Assembly (NCBI RefSeq): GCF_910592395.1
Contig: NC_088312.1
Coordinates: forward strand, 5,580,001 to 5,644,000
DNA: 64,000 bases
From: Lineus longissimus
Taxonomy: Eukaryota; Nemertea; Pilidiophora; Heteronemertea; Lineidae
Direction: 5' to 3'
A program made the translations under genes and the position numbers. The notes beneath the pieces were generated by a model, which saw only the letters and a list, made by a program, of their open reading frames with translations, was not told the DNA's origin and did no database searches. Position 1 is the first letter of the stretch. Every line of letters starts with the position of its first letter. Positions 46,737 to 59,900 of the stretch are shown here, one piece after another.

Positions 46737-49700
46737 TCAAGCTGTATAGCGATCCTCATGGACAATGCCACCTGGTCCAGCGAGGGAGGTACGTCCCATT
46801 AGATGCATGTCTACCTCTCTCGCAGCCTGGCGACCTTCGTTGATGGCATGAACAACAAGGGACTGACCACGACGGCAATCTGCAAAGCAAAAGAATTTAG
46901 TGATGATAGTATTATCAAAGTGTGGGCTGGGTTCCTCTGGGCTTTCTTAGCACCGATTGTTTAAATTTTCTGGCTCTTTCTGTTGTAAGGAAAATATTAC
47001 AGTTGCATGTAACTTAACAAGGTGTCTGCTTCATTGTCGGTTGTTGAAAGTCAGCAAAAAGTTCATATACTCGTTTCATCACCAAAGGGGGAATTAATCG
47101 GCAAGCTAATTCCCCATTCCGAAGATTTTTCCTTTCTAACAGCAGATCTTACCTCCTGCTGCAAAGACATCTTGCACCCCTGTAGAGAATTTTCCTCTTG
47201 GTGTATCAATATTGGATCGAGGGTCCTGGTTTAGACTCAGCTGCTCAACGATGTATTTCTCTGGTCCAAGGAAGCCCAAAGCTAGTAGCACCAGATCACA
47301 TTTTAGCTCAGTCTCAGAACCTGTAAGAATAGCATCAAATTCATGGAATTGTTTAGCTAGTAGGAGTCCAATTTAGACTCAGCTGCTTACTGGATCACAC
47401 TTAGCTCTGCCTCTGAAGCTGGAAGTAACATCAAGACTTTCAGACATGTGTATTGATTAAACAAGCATGTTACTATGAAACATACCATTATCTCCCAGCA
47501 GAGTACAGGTACACACCTTGAACTCAAGGGGAAAAAATCTTTAAGAGATTCTGCTTACCTGGCACTTCTGCCATCTGCCACCTCCCTGTCTCATCTTTTT
47601 TCCATTCAATCTCGGCTGCCTTCAGACCACACACATTCCCATCAGCATCGCCAACGAATTCCTGAAATGAAATATGCGAATAAAGTGTACATGTAGAAAT
47701 ACATAACAACAAGTCAGGACAGAGTAGTTCGAAATGGCGCAATGTCTAGCTTGTCTCTTACCTTGGTCAGCATGCAGTACCTCCGCGGATCTCGGCCAAA
47801 CTTCACCTGAACTTCCTCATGGCCATAATCAACTCGGAATATCTTTGGCCAAGTTGGCCAAGGATTGTCAATGGCACGGTTTGGTGGTGGCTGTGGCAAG
47901 ATTTCAAATGTCACTATACTCTTTGCCCCCTGAAAGAATAAAAAGAGAACCAAGGTCTGTATCTTTGGACCAGCAGGTTTGATTTTGTGGAAGTTATATT
48001 CCTGGTCCATGCAGTTTTCTGAATGAGGCTTGAAACTGAGATTCTCTGCACCATAGTTTCTAAGTCATGCTATGTCCCACAAGGGAGGTACTTGTGTAAC
48101 CTGCAGATTACAGGCGACCAAAATACAATCTACCAAATTCAGAGTCACTAGATCTAGTCGATGCAAAATGACCAAAGGTCAAAAGAAGAAGAACATATCA
48201 AAATCACTTACCATCCTAAGTGAAGTACCGATACAATCACAACCAGTGTCCCCACCGCCCAACACGAGCACATCTTTATCTTTAGCATACAACTTGAGGA
48301 AATCATTTGCATTGCCCTGTTGTTTTTTCTGCCACGTCTCAAGGAACTCCATGGCAAAGTGGATACCTTTAAAATTACGCCCTGAAAATGACAGCATTTG
48401 CAGATGAAGCTTCTGCGCTTTCACTTGGTCTTTTTCTTTGTAGTTATTACATGAAATCCCACAAAAATTATTTACAGCATCTGTAACATCTAGATTTTGA
48501 CACACGTCAAGACTCAACACTGTGAACAACACTAGAACTGATCTAAATTTATCATCATATCATTACTGGCGTCACAAGCAGATAAACAAAACAAAACATC
48601 CTCATACCTGGAATGGGCAAGTCCCTGGGCCATGTTGCTCCAACACTAAGTAGCACAGCGTCATTCTCATCCTTGAGTTTCTGGGCTGGTATATCTTTAC
48701 CAACATTGACATTGGTAACAAACGTGATGCCCTCTTTTTCCATCAGGTCAACGCGGCGTTGAACAACCTGGAGAAAAGAAACAATCGTAAATCAAGCAAC
48801 TTGATTTTCGAGACATCGTCCATAACGATGCTGGTGGTACACTTCCAGTGTTGAATTCTACCAATTCCCCAACCACAATGAAATATTCCAGCTTCCATGG
48901 TCACAAACCACACAGAAAGTTCTTTAAATGGCATGTGCCTTCAAACAGCATGGATCATCACTTTTGCTCTCCAGAAAAGCAGCACTGAAAGCAGTCTCAG
49001 CCTGCATTTTTTAAAGTGGACCTGTCCTTAGGGTTCTCAATTATATAACTTCACAAATTACACAAGTAGCGCTTACATCTTTGCCCAGCTTCATGGTAGG
49101 GATACCGTAGCGCAGGAGCCCTCCAATTCTGTCGTTCCTCTCGTAAACAGTCACAGTGTGGCCAGCCTGGAAAGAGAAGAGAGAACATCAGGGTATCCCT
49201 TGAGATGCAAAACGACATCATGAACATTTCCTCTGAAACTTCTGATCAGATTATGTCTCACATCGAAACAAAGTCAACTTTGTTACCAACCTTGTTAAGC
49301 TGGGCAGCAGCTGCAAGACCAGCAGGCCCACTTCCAACAATAGCAACTCGCTTCCCTGTCCTATTCTCTGGAGGCTCAGGAACGATCCAGCCTTGCTCGA
49401 ATGCGTTGTCGATGATGGTATTTTCAATGTTCTTGATGGTGACTGCAGGCGAGTGAATACCAAGCACACAGGCGCCCTAAAAAAAGAAGTATATAATCAT
49501 GTTAAACAGCTTAATTCTAGCCGTAGATCAGGACACTTGGTTGATAAACCAATTGGTGGCCCACTACAGTGGCATGCAGAAACACTCTTAATCCTTAGAG
49601 GAAGGGTGAATAAACAGGAAGAGAGAGGTGCCCAAAGTAAGTACCTACCTCACATGGTGCAGGACAGACCCTCCCGGTGAACTCTGGGAAGTTGTTAGTC

Positions 49701-50920
49701 TGAAGAAGAGTGTAGAGGGCTTCTTTCCAATTGTCCTAAATGAGAGAAGAGAATTCTATACCCAAAGGGCCAGACCAAAACAGCTAATGCAGTTTACTTT
49801 TCCGCTCTGGTCCATGACACTGGAGCCCAAAGTCTAAGACTTTTAGCATCTCACTAATCTTCGGAATGGGCAACTCTTAGCAGGAATTATTAAGAGAGGA
49901 TCGCCAGAGACAAAAGATGTTTGAAGTCTATGCTTTCAGAGTAGCAAAGGGCATTAAAGGTAAGTACATGTAGGAACACTTAAAGAGAGTGTCTAAGTTT
50001 TCAAAAGCTATAAAGATGGGCCCCAGTGAGGGCATGGTCTAATTTAAGATTTGTTCGATATATGGATGGGCCTGTCAAACGACATGAGACAAACATTCAG
50101 AGTACGACAAACAATATCAAGCTACTTACATTGAAAACTAGATCATTCCATTTTGGTATGATATTACCAAGTGGACAACCGTGGTCAGATTGACAGAATG
50201 GCACACCACACTCCATACATCTGAAAAACGAACCATTCCAGCTGACTCAAACTTAATTCTCTAATTGATTTGAAGGTACGAGAAATGCAGACAGGACAAC
50301 AGCATGTCAATTACTGTTTGTAAATGTGAAAGGCAGGAGCTTTTTTCCAGAGAAATGACCATGATGAAGCATAGCCTCAGACAAAGACCTTTCACCGAAG
50401 GTTTTTTGCTTAAATATACAGAATTATGATTCAGGGTTTGAAACACATTAACAGCTACCATCTTACCTGGCAGCCTGCTTCTTCAGACCCTTCTTGACAC
50501 CCTCGTGATTGTAGATCTCACCCCAGTCATTCAACCTCTCCTTCGGTGCACGGTACTGGTTAGTACTCCGCCTATACTTCACAAATCCTCTAAAATGGAA
50601 GGAATTCCATGAAAGTAATTTGCCACAAATTTGCACATTTTGTTTTCAAGGGGTTATGGCAATTAGGCGATCTCAACTCACCGTGTCTTATCCAGCATCT
50701 TCTCTATCAACCTCTGCTGCAGTTCATCATCAGGAATGGAATCCTCAATATCCAGCACCTTAGGCTCAGGTTTTAGCTCCTCGTTTACGTCATCACATCC
50801 GTTACCATTGACCTCGACGCCATTCACTACGGCCTTCTCCGCTGCAGCCTTCTCGGCTTCCTGGGTGGCCTTCTGCTCAGCCATCTCACGAAGAACTCGG
50901 CGAAATTCTTTTGGGAACAC
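46737..50920 (-). other. GOGAT: GOGAT: Lys/Glu linker and beta-subunit-like NAD(P)H oxidoreductase domain
   Basis: Exon 50682-50920 holds a low-complexity linker ([20 protein letters not shown], then an acidic stretch) joining the alpha and beta parts. The beta part has Cys clusters [10 protein letters not shown] and CPAPCEGACVLG for 4Fe-4S centres, the FAD-binding [17 protein letters not shown], and the NAD(P)H-binding [15 protein letters not shown]. The end reads [16 protein letters not shown] and RTSLAGPGG. This half delivers electrons from NAD(P)H to the synthase site. Confidence 0.9.
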
Positions 50921-53900
50921 CTAAAAGCAGTATAGTGGAACCCCAGTTGGTAAATATTTCTTAACTTTTTTTTTCTGCTCAAAATGAACCAACATCATCA
51001 GTCCAAAAACTTTTTGACTCTGAAAATTTTTCAAAATTTGGAAAGATCAAGGACAAGAAAATGCCCATACCTTAAGAAAGCACTTCATTTCAGTGTCGAA
51101 GTTATCAAGGATTCCCTGGGCAAGAGTTGAGCCAGTCTTTTGGACAAATTCAGTCAAAATATCGTGCAGGAAAGTGTGATCTTCCTCTTCTTCAACAGGT
51201 TCAAGGTCAACCATCTCTTTGTTGCACTTCCCAATGAAATCTTGGGATCTGGAAATAAACAGTTCAGCAGGAATTTCAGGCGTCTTGTTTTGCGACGTGA
51301 ACTGGCATGGGTTGAAAAAAGAATTCACAGTCCAAAAACATCTTAAAAGAGGAAGGGTTTCATTTTCTTTTACCAGAGGTGGTGTCAAACCAGAAATATT
51401 GATGTGTATTTTATTTCTTTGTTTTTCATGTTTTGAAATAATCGTGAAAATATATCGTAGCGAAGAAGAAAATCGTTTTGAAATTACAGTTACTGGGTTT
51501 CAAACTACACAAAAGTTGCAATTTTAAACAAAACCGCTGCAAAACAACCGACTTGGAATATTTCCGGGTTAAAGAACTCTGGTCAAATGTGTATCAGAGG
51601 TACGTAAAGGATATCACAGGGGTTGTTACATCTAGTACATTACTACATGGAAGAGAACTTCACACAACACGATAGAGACTAGTCCTAAAACAAAAGCATT
51701 CAACTCAAATCATTTTATTATTTTCTAGAGCAAATAAAAGTGGCTTATACATTATACTAAATAGAGAAGAAGTACTTTCCTGGGCTCTTATATGGGAAAA
51801 GTTTCAGAGCAATGGTTGTACCGGGTAACTATCAAATGAATACTCAACAGTTATGCAGAGCAACTCGAAGTAATACTTCCAAGCAGAACATGGGCAAATA
51901 CAAAACACAACTTCATAATATCAAACCCAACACAGTACACACAAAAATCAAATAGCATTTCCATTCAGGCAAAATTGCATTATTTCATCATAAGTTTTGT
52001 AAAATGAAACATAACCAGACACAATGCACACAAACTGATGCCAAGTTTGAAGATTAGTAAGAAAAACATAAGACAATATAGATATCACACTTAAATCATG
52101 TTCCCAGTGTCCAGTTATGAGTTTCAAGTGCCGAGACCTACCTTCCTTGAAATCTAGAGAAATTAAGTGTAAAGCACACACAGAGGTTTAATCTACATAC
52201 AATGTACGTCATTGCAACTATGAATTTGCTGCCATTTCAACAGGGGGAAGCTAATCCGGCCTGCATTCTAACTGTGACTGTGTCCTCAAAAGACCATATG
52301 GAAATTGTAATTAAACACCACAGAATCTCTTTTACTGCACCATTGGAATCATCAGGATGGTTTGTTATGTCATTCAATTATCAGCAGAAGGAACAGGAAA
52401 TGGTTTGATACATTTTCACAGGCCACAAAAATGCACTTTTGTCGAGTATATTTGAATGGGGGTGGGAGAGGGGGGGGGGGGGGTACAAAAGACCCTATGT
52501 GTGGATCATACAGCCAGTTAGTGACCACAAACTGCATCACCCACACACCATAGAACCGTTCAAGAATGAGTCAGAGTGGCCTCTCACTTACTTCACATCA
52601 GTCGTGTGTTTTTTATGATGGCATATTTGTCCTCTAGGCTCCCACCTTTAAAAACATTTGTTCAATCATCAATCATTATTTTGGTAAGTAAAAGGCCAAG
52701 GAAATCTGTTTCTTATGAACAGAAGTTCATTTTCATAACCACTCACTTGTTATAAACAAACGCTATTCCGCCCGACATTCCTGCAGCAAAGTTCCGTCCA
52801 GTCAAGCCAAGGATAACAACCTTTCCTCCAGTCATGTACTCACAACCGTGGTCACCACACCCCTGAAAAGAGCAGATGACACCTTTGTCTCATGTTGCTT
52901 GAAGTTTAATAAGTTCATGTTTTTTGTTTATAAGCTGATATCAAGGGAAACACCTTCAAAGAATAGCTGTGAGAGTCTGCTCAATGTGAATATGGAGCTG
53001 GAGACCAGACTCCACCTCGTGTGAGACCAGAACAGAGAGGAACACTGCCCAAAGGACAGACCCTGACCTCAAAAGCTCTGTGGTAAAACTATCTAGGACA
53101 GCCAACTTTGTTGCCAAAGACGGCCTGACGGTCCAGCATGCATCTCTAAACTTCCGAACTCAGAAGAAGAATAACCTTACCTCAGTCACAGCAATCGCGC
53201 CAGAGTTCCTGACAGCAAATCTTTCTGCAGTCTGCCCTCTCAGGAAGACTTTCCCAGACGTCGCACCATACATGACAACATTACCAGCAATAATGTTCAG
53301 CTCTGACTTAAAGTCTGCTGGAGCATCTTTGGGTGGGAAGACGATGATCTCACCGCCAGATAAACCCTGGAGATAGAAACAGTCATTCATATTAGATGAC
53401 CAAGGGGGTGGGGGACCCGGGATGATTCAGGGAAAGTTTCGTTTGGGGGACATCTGGAGATTTTTGAAGAAATCATTTGTGTCATTAGCTCTCTGTCCAA
53501 AGGACCTCTTTTCCTTTGGTACTATGCCCCTGAACCGCTATAAACACTAAGAATAAGAAAACTCACTTTGCCAACATAATCGTTAGCATCTCCTTCAAGT
53601 GTGACGTGGACACCCTTGGCCAGGAAGGCACAGAAGCTTTGCCCCGCTGATCCAGTCAGCTGGATGTTGATGCTGTGATCTGGAAGACCTGCTTCGATGT
53701 ACTTGCTGCAAAGGAACAAAGCAAATAAGTTCAACAGGTTATTTATCAAAATTTACTACTGTCTCCTTGAATAGTTGCCATTAAGGCATCATCTACATTC
53801 AATGTCTTCTTCTGTGGTCGCTCTTTGACCCTCTTCAGAACCCTCTCATAGCAATAGGCCAGTGGTTGAAACCTACCAAGATATATGATAGCTAAGTGTT

Positions 53901-56900
53901 GCTCCGAATGTTCTGTCTTCGTTAGTAATAGGCATGTTGATATTGCATTCCTTTGCTTTGCCATCTATCACATCCTTCGCCAGTTCAAGAACTTTGTAGT
54001 CCTGAAAAATATTGAAAAGTTTTCGTATCTTGCATGTGCCAGCATGGAGTCACTAGTGTTTGATTCAGTGTTAAATATATTCCTCATACAAGCTTGAATA
54101 GTTCAGATGTACTCCAGATGGCAAAGGCCCCTATGGGGAACTTAATCTGACCTATCTTGCTGCTACCTACAGACCCCTTTAGAAAAAGTCAAACAACATG
54201 CACACTGCCTGAGAAACTGAGCCTTGGGACCAGCATGTGACTTACCACTCGATTTTTCAGATCAAACTCCTGTTTCACACTACCACCAGCAACAGACACC
54301 CCAGGGCGTATATCCAAGGCATTTTTCAATATCGGAGTGTAGTCCAACATTCCAGCCTTCGTGTTGGCCTGTTCCTTGGACATACAAAGTTTGTCTGTAC
54401 GCCCAATCAATTCCTGGAATGTCCTGAAACCCAGTTTTGCCATGATGCTACGGACCTCCTCCGCCAACATGAACAAGTAGTTGACCACATGTTCTGGTTT
54501 GCCTGCAAATTTCTTTCGCAGTTCTGGATCCTGGAAGAGTGACATATGTATGTGTATTGATAAAGAAGCAATGAGAGGAGCCAAAGGAAAAAAGAAGATT
54601 ACATTTGAAAATTCAACACCTACTGAGATGGTTGGAATCCTCTCAATCACGTCTTCATGGTGCACCTGTTTGGTAACTAGAGTCAAGTAGGCATTTTCTG
54701 CTGTTCTTCTCTTCTTGAATTGTTTAACAAGCCCTTACCTGGGTTGCGACACCAACAGGACAAGTGTTGAGGTGGCACTTTCTCATCATGGTGCAGCCGA
54801 GGACAATCAATGGAGCAGTTGAGAAGCCCATCTCGTCAGCTCCAAGGAGACCCGCCATTACAACATCGAAACCTGCAAAAGAGAATACGAGCTCAGGTCA
54901 AATGGTAAAGATGAAGAATTTATCCAAATCTTTGTATGTGCCCCTTCTCATTATCAATGTATAGAGTATCAATTGTGGATGACCCTCACAAGTTCTCAAT
55001 TCATAAAATAGAGCTGATGTGGCCTAGTGGCTCGGACTCTCGGCTACCAGTAAAGAGGTCCCTGGTTCGAACCCCACAGACAGCGGCAAGACTCTTGGGA
55101 GGTCTGCTTGTCAAACTTGTTGATCATGATAGTACTCTGGATTGTGAGTTCATGATTAAGTGTCTCTCTTGACAAATCCAGCATGTTTTATAACAAGCAT
55201 TAGCCCTACCTGTCCTAATCTGTCCATCAGCCTGTAGAACTACCCTAGACCTTAGATCGTTCATGGCCAGCACCTGATGTGTCTCAGCAATCCCCAACTC
55301 CCACGGAAGCCCTGCATGTTTGATGCCTGTCCAACTGCTTGCTCCAGTACCACCATCGTGACCAGAGATCGTGATGTGCTCCGATTTACCCTGAAGAAGA
55401 TAGGAAATTGATATCATTGTCTTTACTTACTTCTTATCTTTCTTTGTACTAGATGATACCATGTATCAGCGCAGTCTCTATTTGCCCAAACTATTGTCTA
55501 ATGTTGCAGTATTACAGCTCACCTTGGCAACGCCAGCCGCAATGACTCCAACCCCAACCTCAGATACTAATTTGACGCTGATCCTAGCCGAGGGATTGGC
55601 ACATTTCAAATCATAAATCAACTGTGCCAGATCCTCGATGGAATAGATGTCGTGATGAGGTGGCGGGCTGATCAAGCCAACGTATGGGGTCGTGTGACGG
55701 GTGTGTGCAATCTCAGGGGAGACCTTCCTGCCTGGGAGCTCACCGCCCTCGCCTGGTTTAGCGCCTTGTGCCATCTTGATCTGGAGATCGTCAGCATGAG
55801 CTAGGTATGAGCTGGTCACACCAAAACGTCCAGATGCAACCTAGAAATAGAATTATTAGTAAATATATATTTCATTGAACAAATAACTCGAGGAGGATTG
55901 TAGCAAGCCGATGGAGGCTGCTAGAGATTCTAAAAGGATTTTAAAACAACTGACAATATCAACATTTCAAAGGATCAGCATACCTGTTTGATTGCTGATC
56001 TCTTGTTATTTTGGGGGTCAGGGTTCAGGTAACGATCGGCATTCTCCCCGCCCTCTCCGGTATTCGACTTGCCTCCAACTCGGTTCATAGCAATAGCCAA
56101 AGTAGTGTGAGTCTCGATGGAGATGCTGCCAAAACTCATGGCACCTACAACAAAAAGTTGACGAATTCTCATAAATAAGATCAAAAGACTGTTTTTGGAA
56201 ATGAATGCGTAATGACAGATGGCAAATTATCCTGGTCAAAATGACACGTCTCGCAGGAAAATGAACTCAAACTCACCAGTGGCAAATCTCTTGACAATGT
56301 TAGCAGCAGGTTCAACCTCTGATATATCCAGTGGTTCATTGCTGAATATCATATCCAACTGGCCACGGAGAGTGCATCCTTTGATCGACTCGAACGCAGA
56401 TTCGGAAAACTTCTCATAGGCGTTCTTGTTGTTTCGCTTTGCAGCGTCCTAAAAGGAAATAACACAGATAACAGACTATCAATTCTATCCTCATAATCTT
56501 CTTGGCCTTTGATCTCCATGACGAGAAATCAGGCCCAATTGTGCTTTAAACCTCGCTGTCTTCCCACAGTACCTTCTAGAATCCAAAGTTTTGTTACACC
56601 ACTTGGCCAAGAGATGAACCTCCGTGATGTCTAGAGTTGGTCAATTTAGGCAAAGGATGGTAGTCAAATAGCATTATCAAAACTGACAAAGAGATGGACT
56701 TGAAAATAAATTTAAGACATCCTTTAAATGTATTCAAAGAAGAAGTACCTGCAAGTTTGCAATATTCAAAGGACTATTCATGTGTTTTTCTCCACCGTCT
56801 CTCCAGTGATAAAATCCCGGGTTAGCAACAGTACGATTATCACACTTCCGGTCCGAGTAGGCATAAAGATACCGACTGTACGCCTCTGCTGCTAAGATTT

Positions 56901-59900
56901 CGAAGGTAACACCGCCGAGTCTGGAAGACGTCCCCTGGAAGCAACGGTCCACCACCTCCTTGCTCAGACCGACAGCTTCAAAGATCTGGGCACCCTGGAG
57001 TGAAAAGATGAAGCCCAGTTTAGATTATGATGTCTGATCATGACAAGAATACAGCACAAGAAAAATATTTTATACAAAAATCAAAATGAAGTTCAGAGTG
57101 CTTGCTCTTATTCATCTGACCAACCTTATAACTCTGTAGGGTAGATATGCCCATCTTTGCCATAATCTTGGCGATGCCCTTGTCCGTAGCAGAAACAAAC
57201 GCTTGGTAGATCTGTTTGTCGGTCATACCAGGCGGCTCCAACACTCCCTGCTCCCTCATCTGCTGCACGGCTTCAAAGATCATGTAGGGACAGATGGCGT
57301 CTGCTCCGAAGCCGAGAAGTAAACACAGGTGATGCATCTCTCTGGAACATGACGGAGGTTTCATTAAGATACAATACTCTTCAATGCCAAAATCAACCTC
57401 AGAGATGATTTTTGTTGAATTATAACAGATTTGGCCGTCAGTACTTACTTCGCCTCTCCGGTCTCTACAATGATGCCAACCTTCTGCCGGAGGGCTAGGT
57501 TAATCAGATGATGATGAACCGCACCGATCGCCAGCAGGGAACTGATCGGGATGTATTCCAGGCCGGCAAGTCTATCAGACAGTATGATCAGTGTGGCGCC
57601 ATTGTTTACAGCCTGCACAGATTCTTCGCAGATTTTATCAAGGGCCTTGGCGAGTTGGGTATGGTCATCAGTTACTCCGTAGACTGTATCGATAACTGTT
57701 GTCTGGAAATGATAGTTTGAGATGGAAATGGGCTAAGTTGTAATTGAAAAGAGTTCTAATATCTATCAAATCGCAAACTAAGTGAAAGAGGAACTACCCT
57801 AAATGAGAAAAAGTAGTAGTAAAGTACAGTTACTAGTAGATTACGTTATTGAGTAAAAGTTTGCACTATTCTCTATGAACTATGGTGTTCTTCAAACCAC
57901 AATCTAAACATCCCTTCTTGTTTCTGTGCAAAAAAGACTTCGATTTCAAGGGTCTAAATGCCTTATTTACCTGCCATCCTTTGAAATCTGTTCCCTTTAG
58001 GATAGCAGTATCTTTCAGAGACAGGATTGGTTGGGTGAGCCACAGACGCTTGCAGTAAGCAGACGACGGCTCCAAGAGATTGCCCTCTGGACCAACTGGA
58101 CAGGACTGAAATGAAATGGAATATAACTAACTATAAGAATATCTTGAGTGTGAGATTCCAATAAATGGCATATAGGTTTAACAGTTCTGAGACTAGAACT
58201 TCTTTGCAGCATACATCATCAACTATGAGTAATTGTTTTTAAAATTTGGATCGCTTACCAAAGACATCACAACTTTCTCCCTGAACGGGTCGATGGGTGG
58301 GTTGGTGACCTGGGCAAAGAGCTGCTTGAAGTACTCAAATACCAGTGGATTGTACTGTGACAGGCAGGCTAGTGGTGCATCATTGCCCATTGAGCCAAGG
58401 GATTCTTTCCTGAAAGATGCAGTTAAATGTAGAACGAATCCTTATTGAGCATATCAACTTGACAGAAATGGGTTCTCCGACTTTGGTGCATTTCATCAAC
58501 CTACTTTTCCCTGAAGATGGGTAAGATCAACAGGCTCAGTGCTTCTATGCTGTAACCAAACAGTGGCAGACGGCGATCCTCCTCAACCACACTGCCGTGA
58601 TAGTTGGCTGCGTCACTCGTCCTCCGCTGACTAGCAATCTGCCTTGCTTTGTGCTTGTAGAGTTGATCCATAGTAATCATCTGAAAGTGAATATCGGCCC
58701 ATTCAAATCAGTCAGACTCGAATTTATGTGATTTGGGCAAGAAAGCTTACAAAACTTTATCCAGACTCCCAGGACTTTGTAGGACCTCATAGTTCACCAC
58801 CAACTCAGGGAGCAGTTGGAGCTCTTTTGGGATACATGCTAATCTCGTGCATGGTTTGAAAACTATAAAGACATCCAAGTTAATCCAGACAAGTTATTCA
58901 ACTGTGAAGACAAAAATACTCAAAAAATAGTCCAGTTTACCTCACTTTCAATCCAGTCTTCAGTTGGTCTCAAATCGGCAAAGTGATCCTTCAACTTGAC
59001 GTCGTCCCAGAATATCTTCTCCTGGGTATCAACCAGTAACATCCTGCCTGGTTTCAGACGGTGCTGTAAAGGCAGATACAACATCATCAAAATTGGCCAA
59101 TACATTGTCCCTGATGACCATTTGAAAATGTATTATAGTAGAACTCCTATTTTGATAGTTTTCCTCTGAATAAGAACCAAGTTCACGTTTCTTACAAGGG
59201 AGATTTTTCTGTCGCGCAAAAACTTTCAAAGGACCTTCTAAACAGTCCACATTAGGCAGTGTTTTATTTAGGTTCAGTATCGGACAGATTGCACTTTTTA
59301 CATTACACTAAGAAGTTAGCTGAATGTCATCAGATTGACAAATACCTTGTAGACAACATCAGATGGTTTAAGGTTAGTCACTCCTACTTCACTGGCCATG
59401 TACATGTGATTGTCTTTGGAGACATAAAACCTTGACGGACGCAGGCCATTCCTGTCCAGGATAGCTCCAATGTATCGACCATCACTGAACGTCAGTAACG
59501 CTGCAAAGACAAGAAATATATTTTTAGAGAAGGGGCAAGTAGAATTTACACTGTTACTCACTTGATTTTCAGGTGAAATGGGCCATTTGAGCCAAACTTT
59601 GAAGCAGAATTGAAATTTCCATGCACCCAGCTGATTGTGTCTGATGGATCGGTCACTTATCTTCCGAGAGCTCAAGGTTCAAGTAGTCTCCAACATCCAT
59701 TGTCTTTGGACACAGTGTCTTGGACTATCATTATCAACCATGAATAAAATTCATCATCTCCAACTCACCAGGTCCATCCCATGGTTCCATAACAAATGAG
59801 CTCCACTTATAGAAGGCTTTCTTCTTCTTAGACATCGTAGGATCATTCTGCCAGGCTTCAGGGACGAGGGTCACCATTGACTGCAATCAAACCAAACATG

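Noticed and set aside
53746-53964. Minus-strand frame extending past the GOGAT exon 53877-54001
   Set aside because: The GOGAT frame there reads [20 protein letters not shown] and uses the donor at 53876. The longer frame is out of register and intronic.
55013-55080. Functional tRNA gene
   Set aside because: Good A and B boxes, but no convincing acceptor or anticodon stem. Called a SINE head instead.
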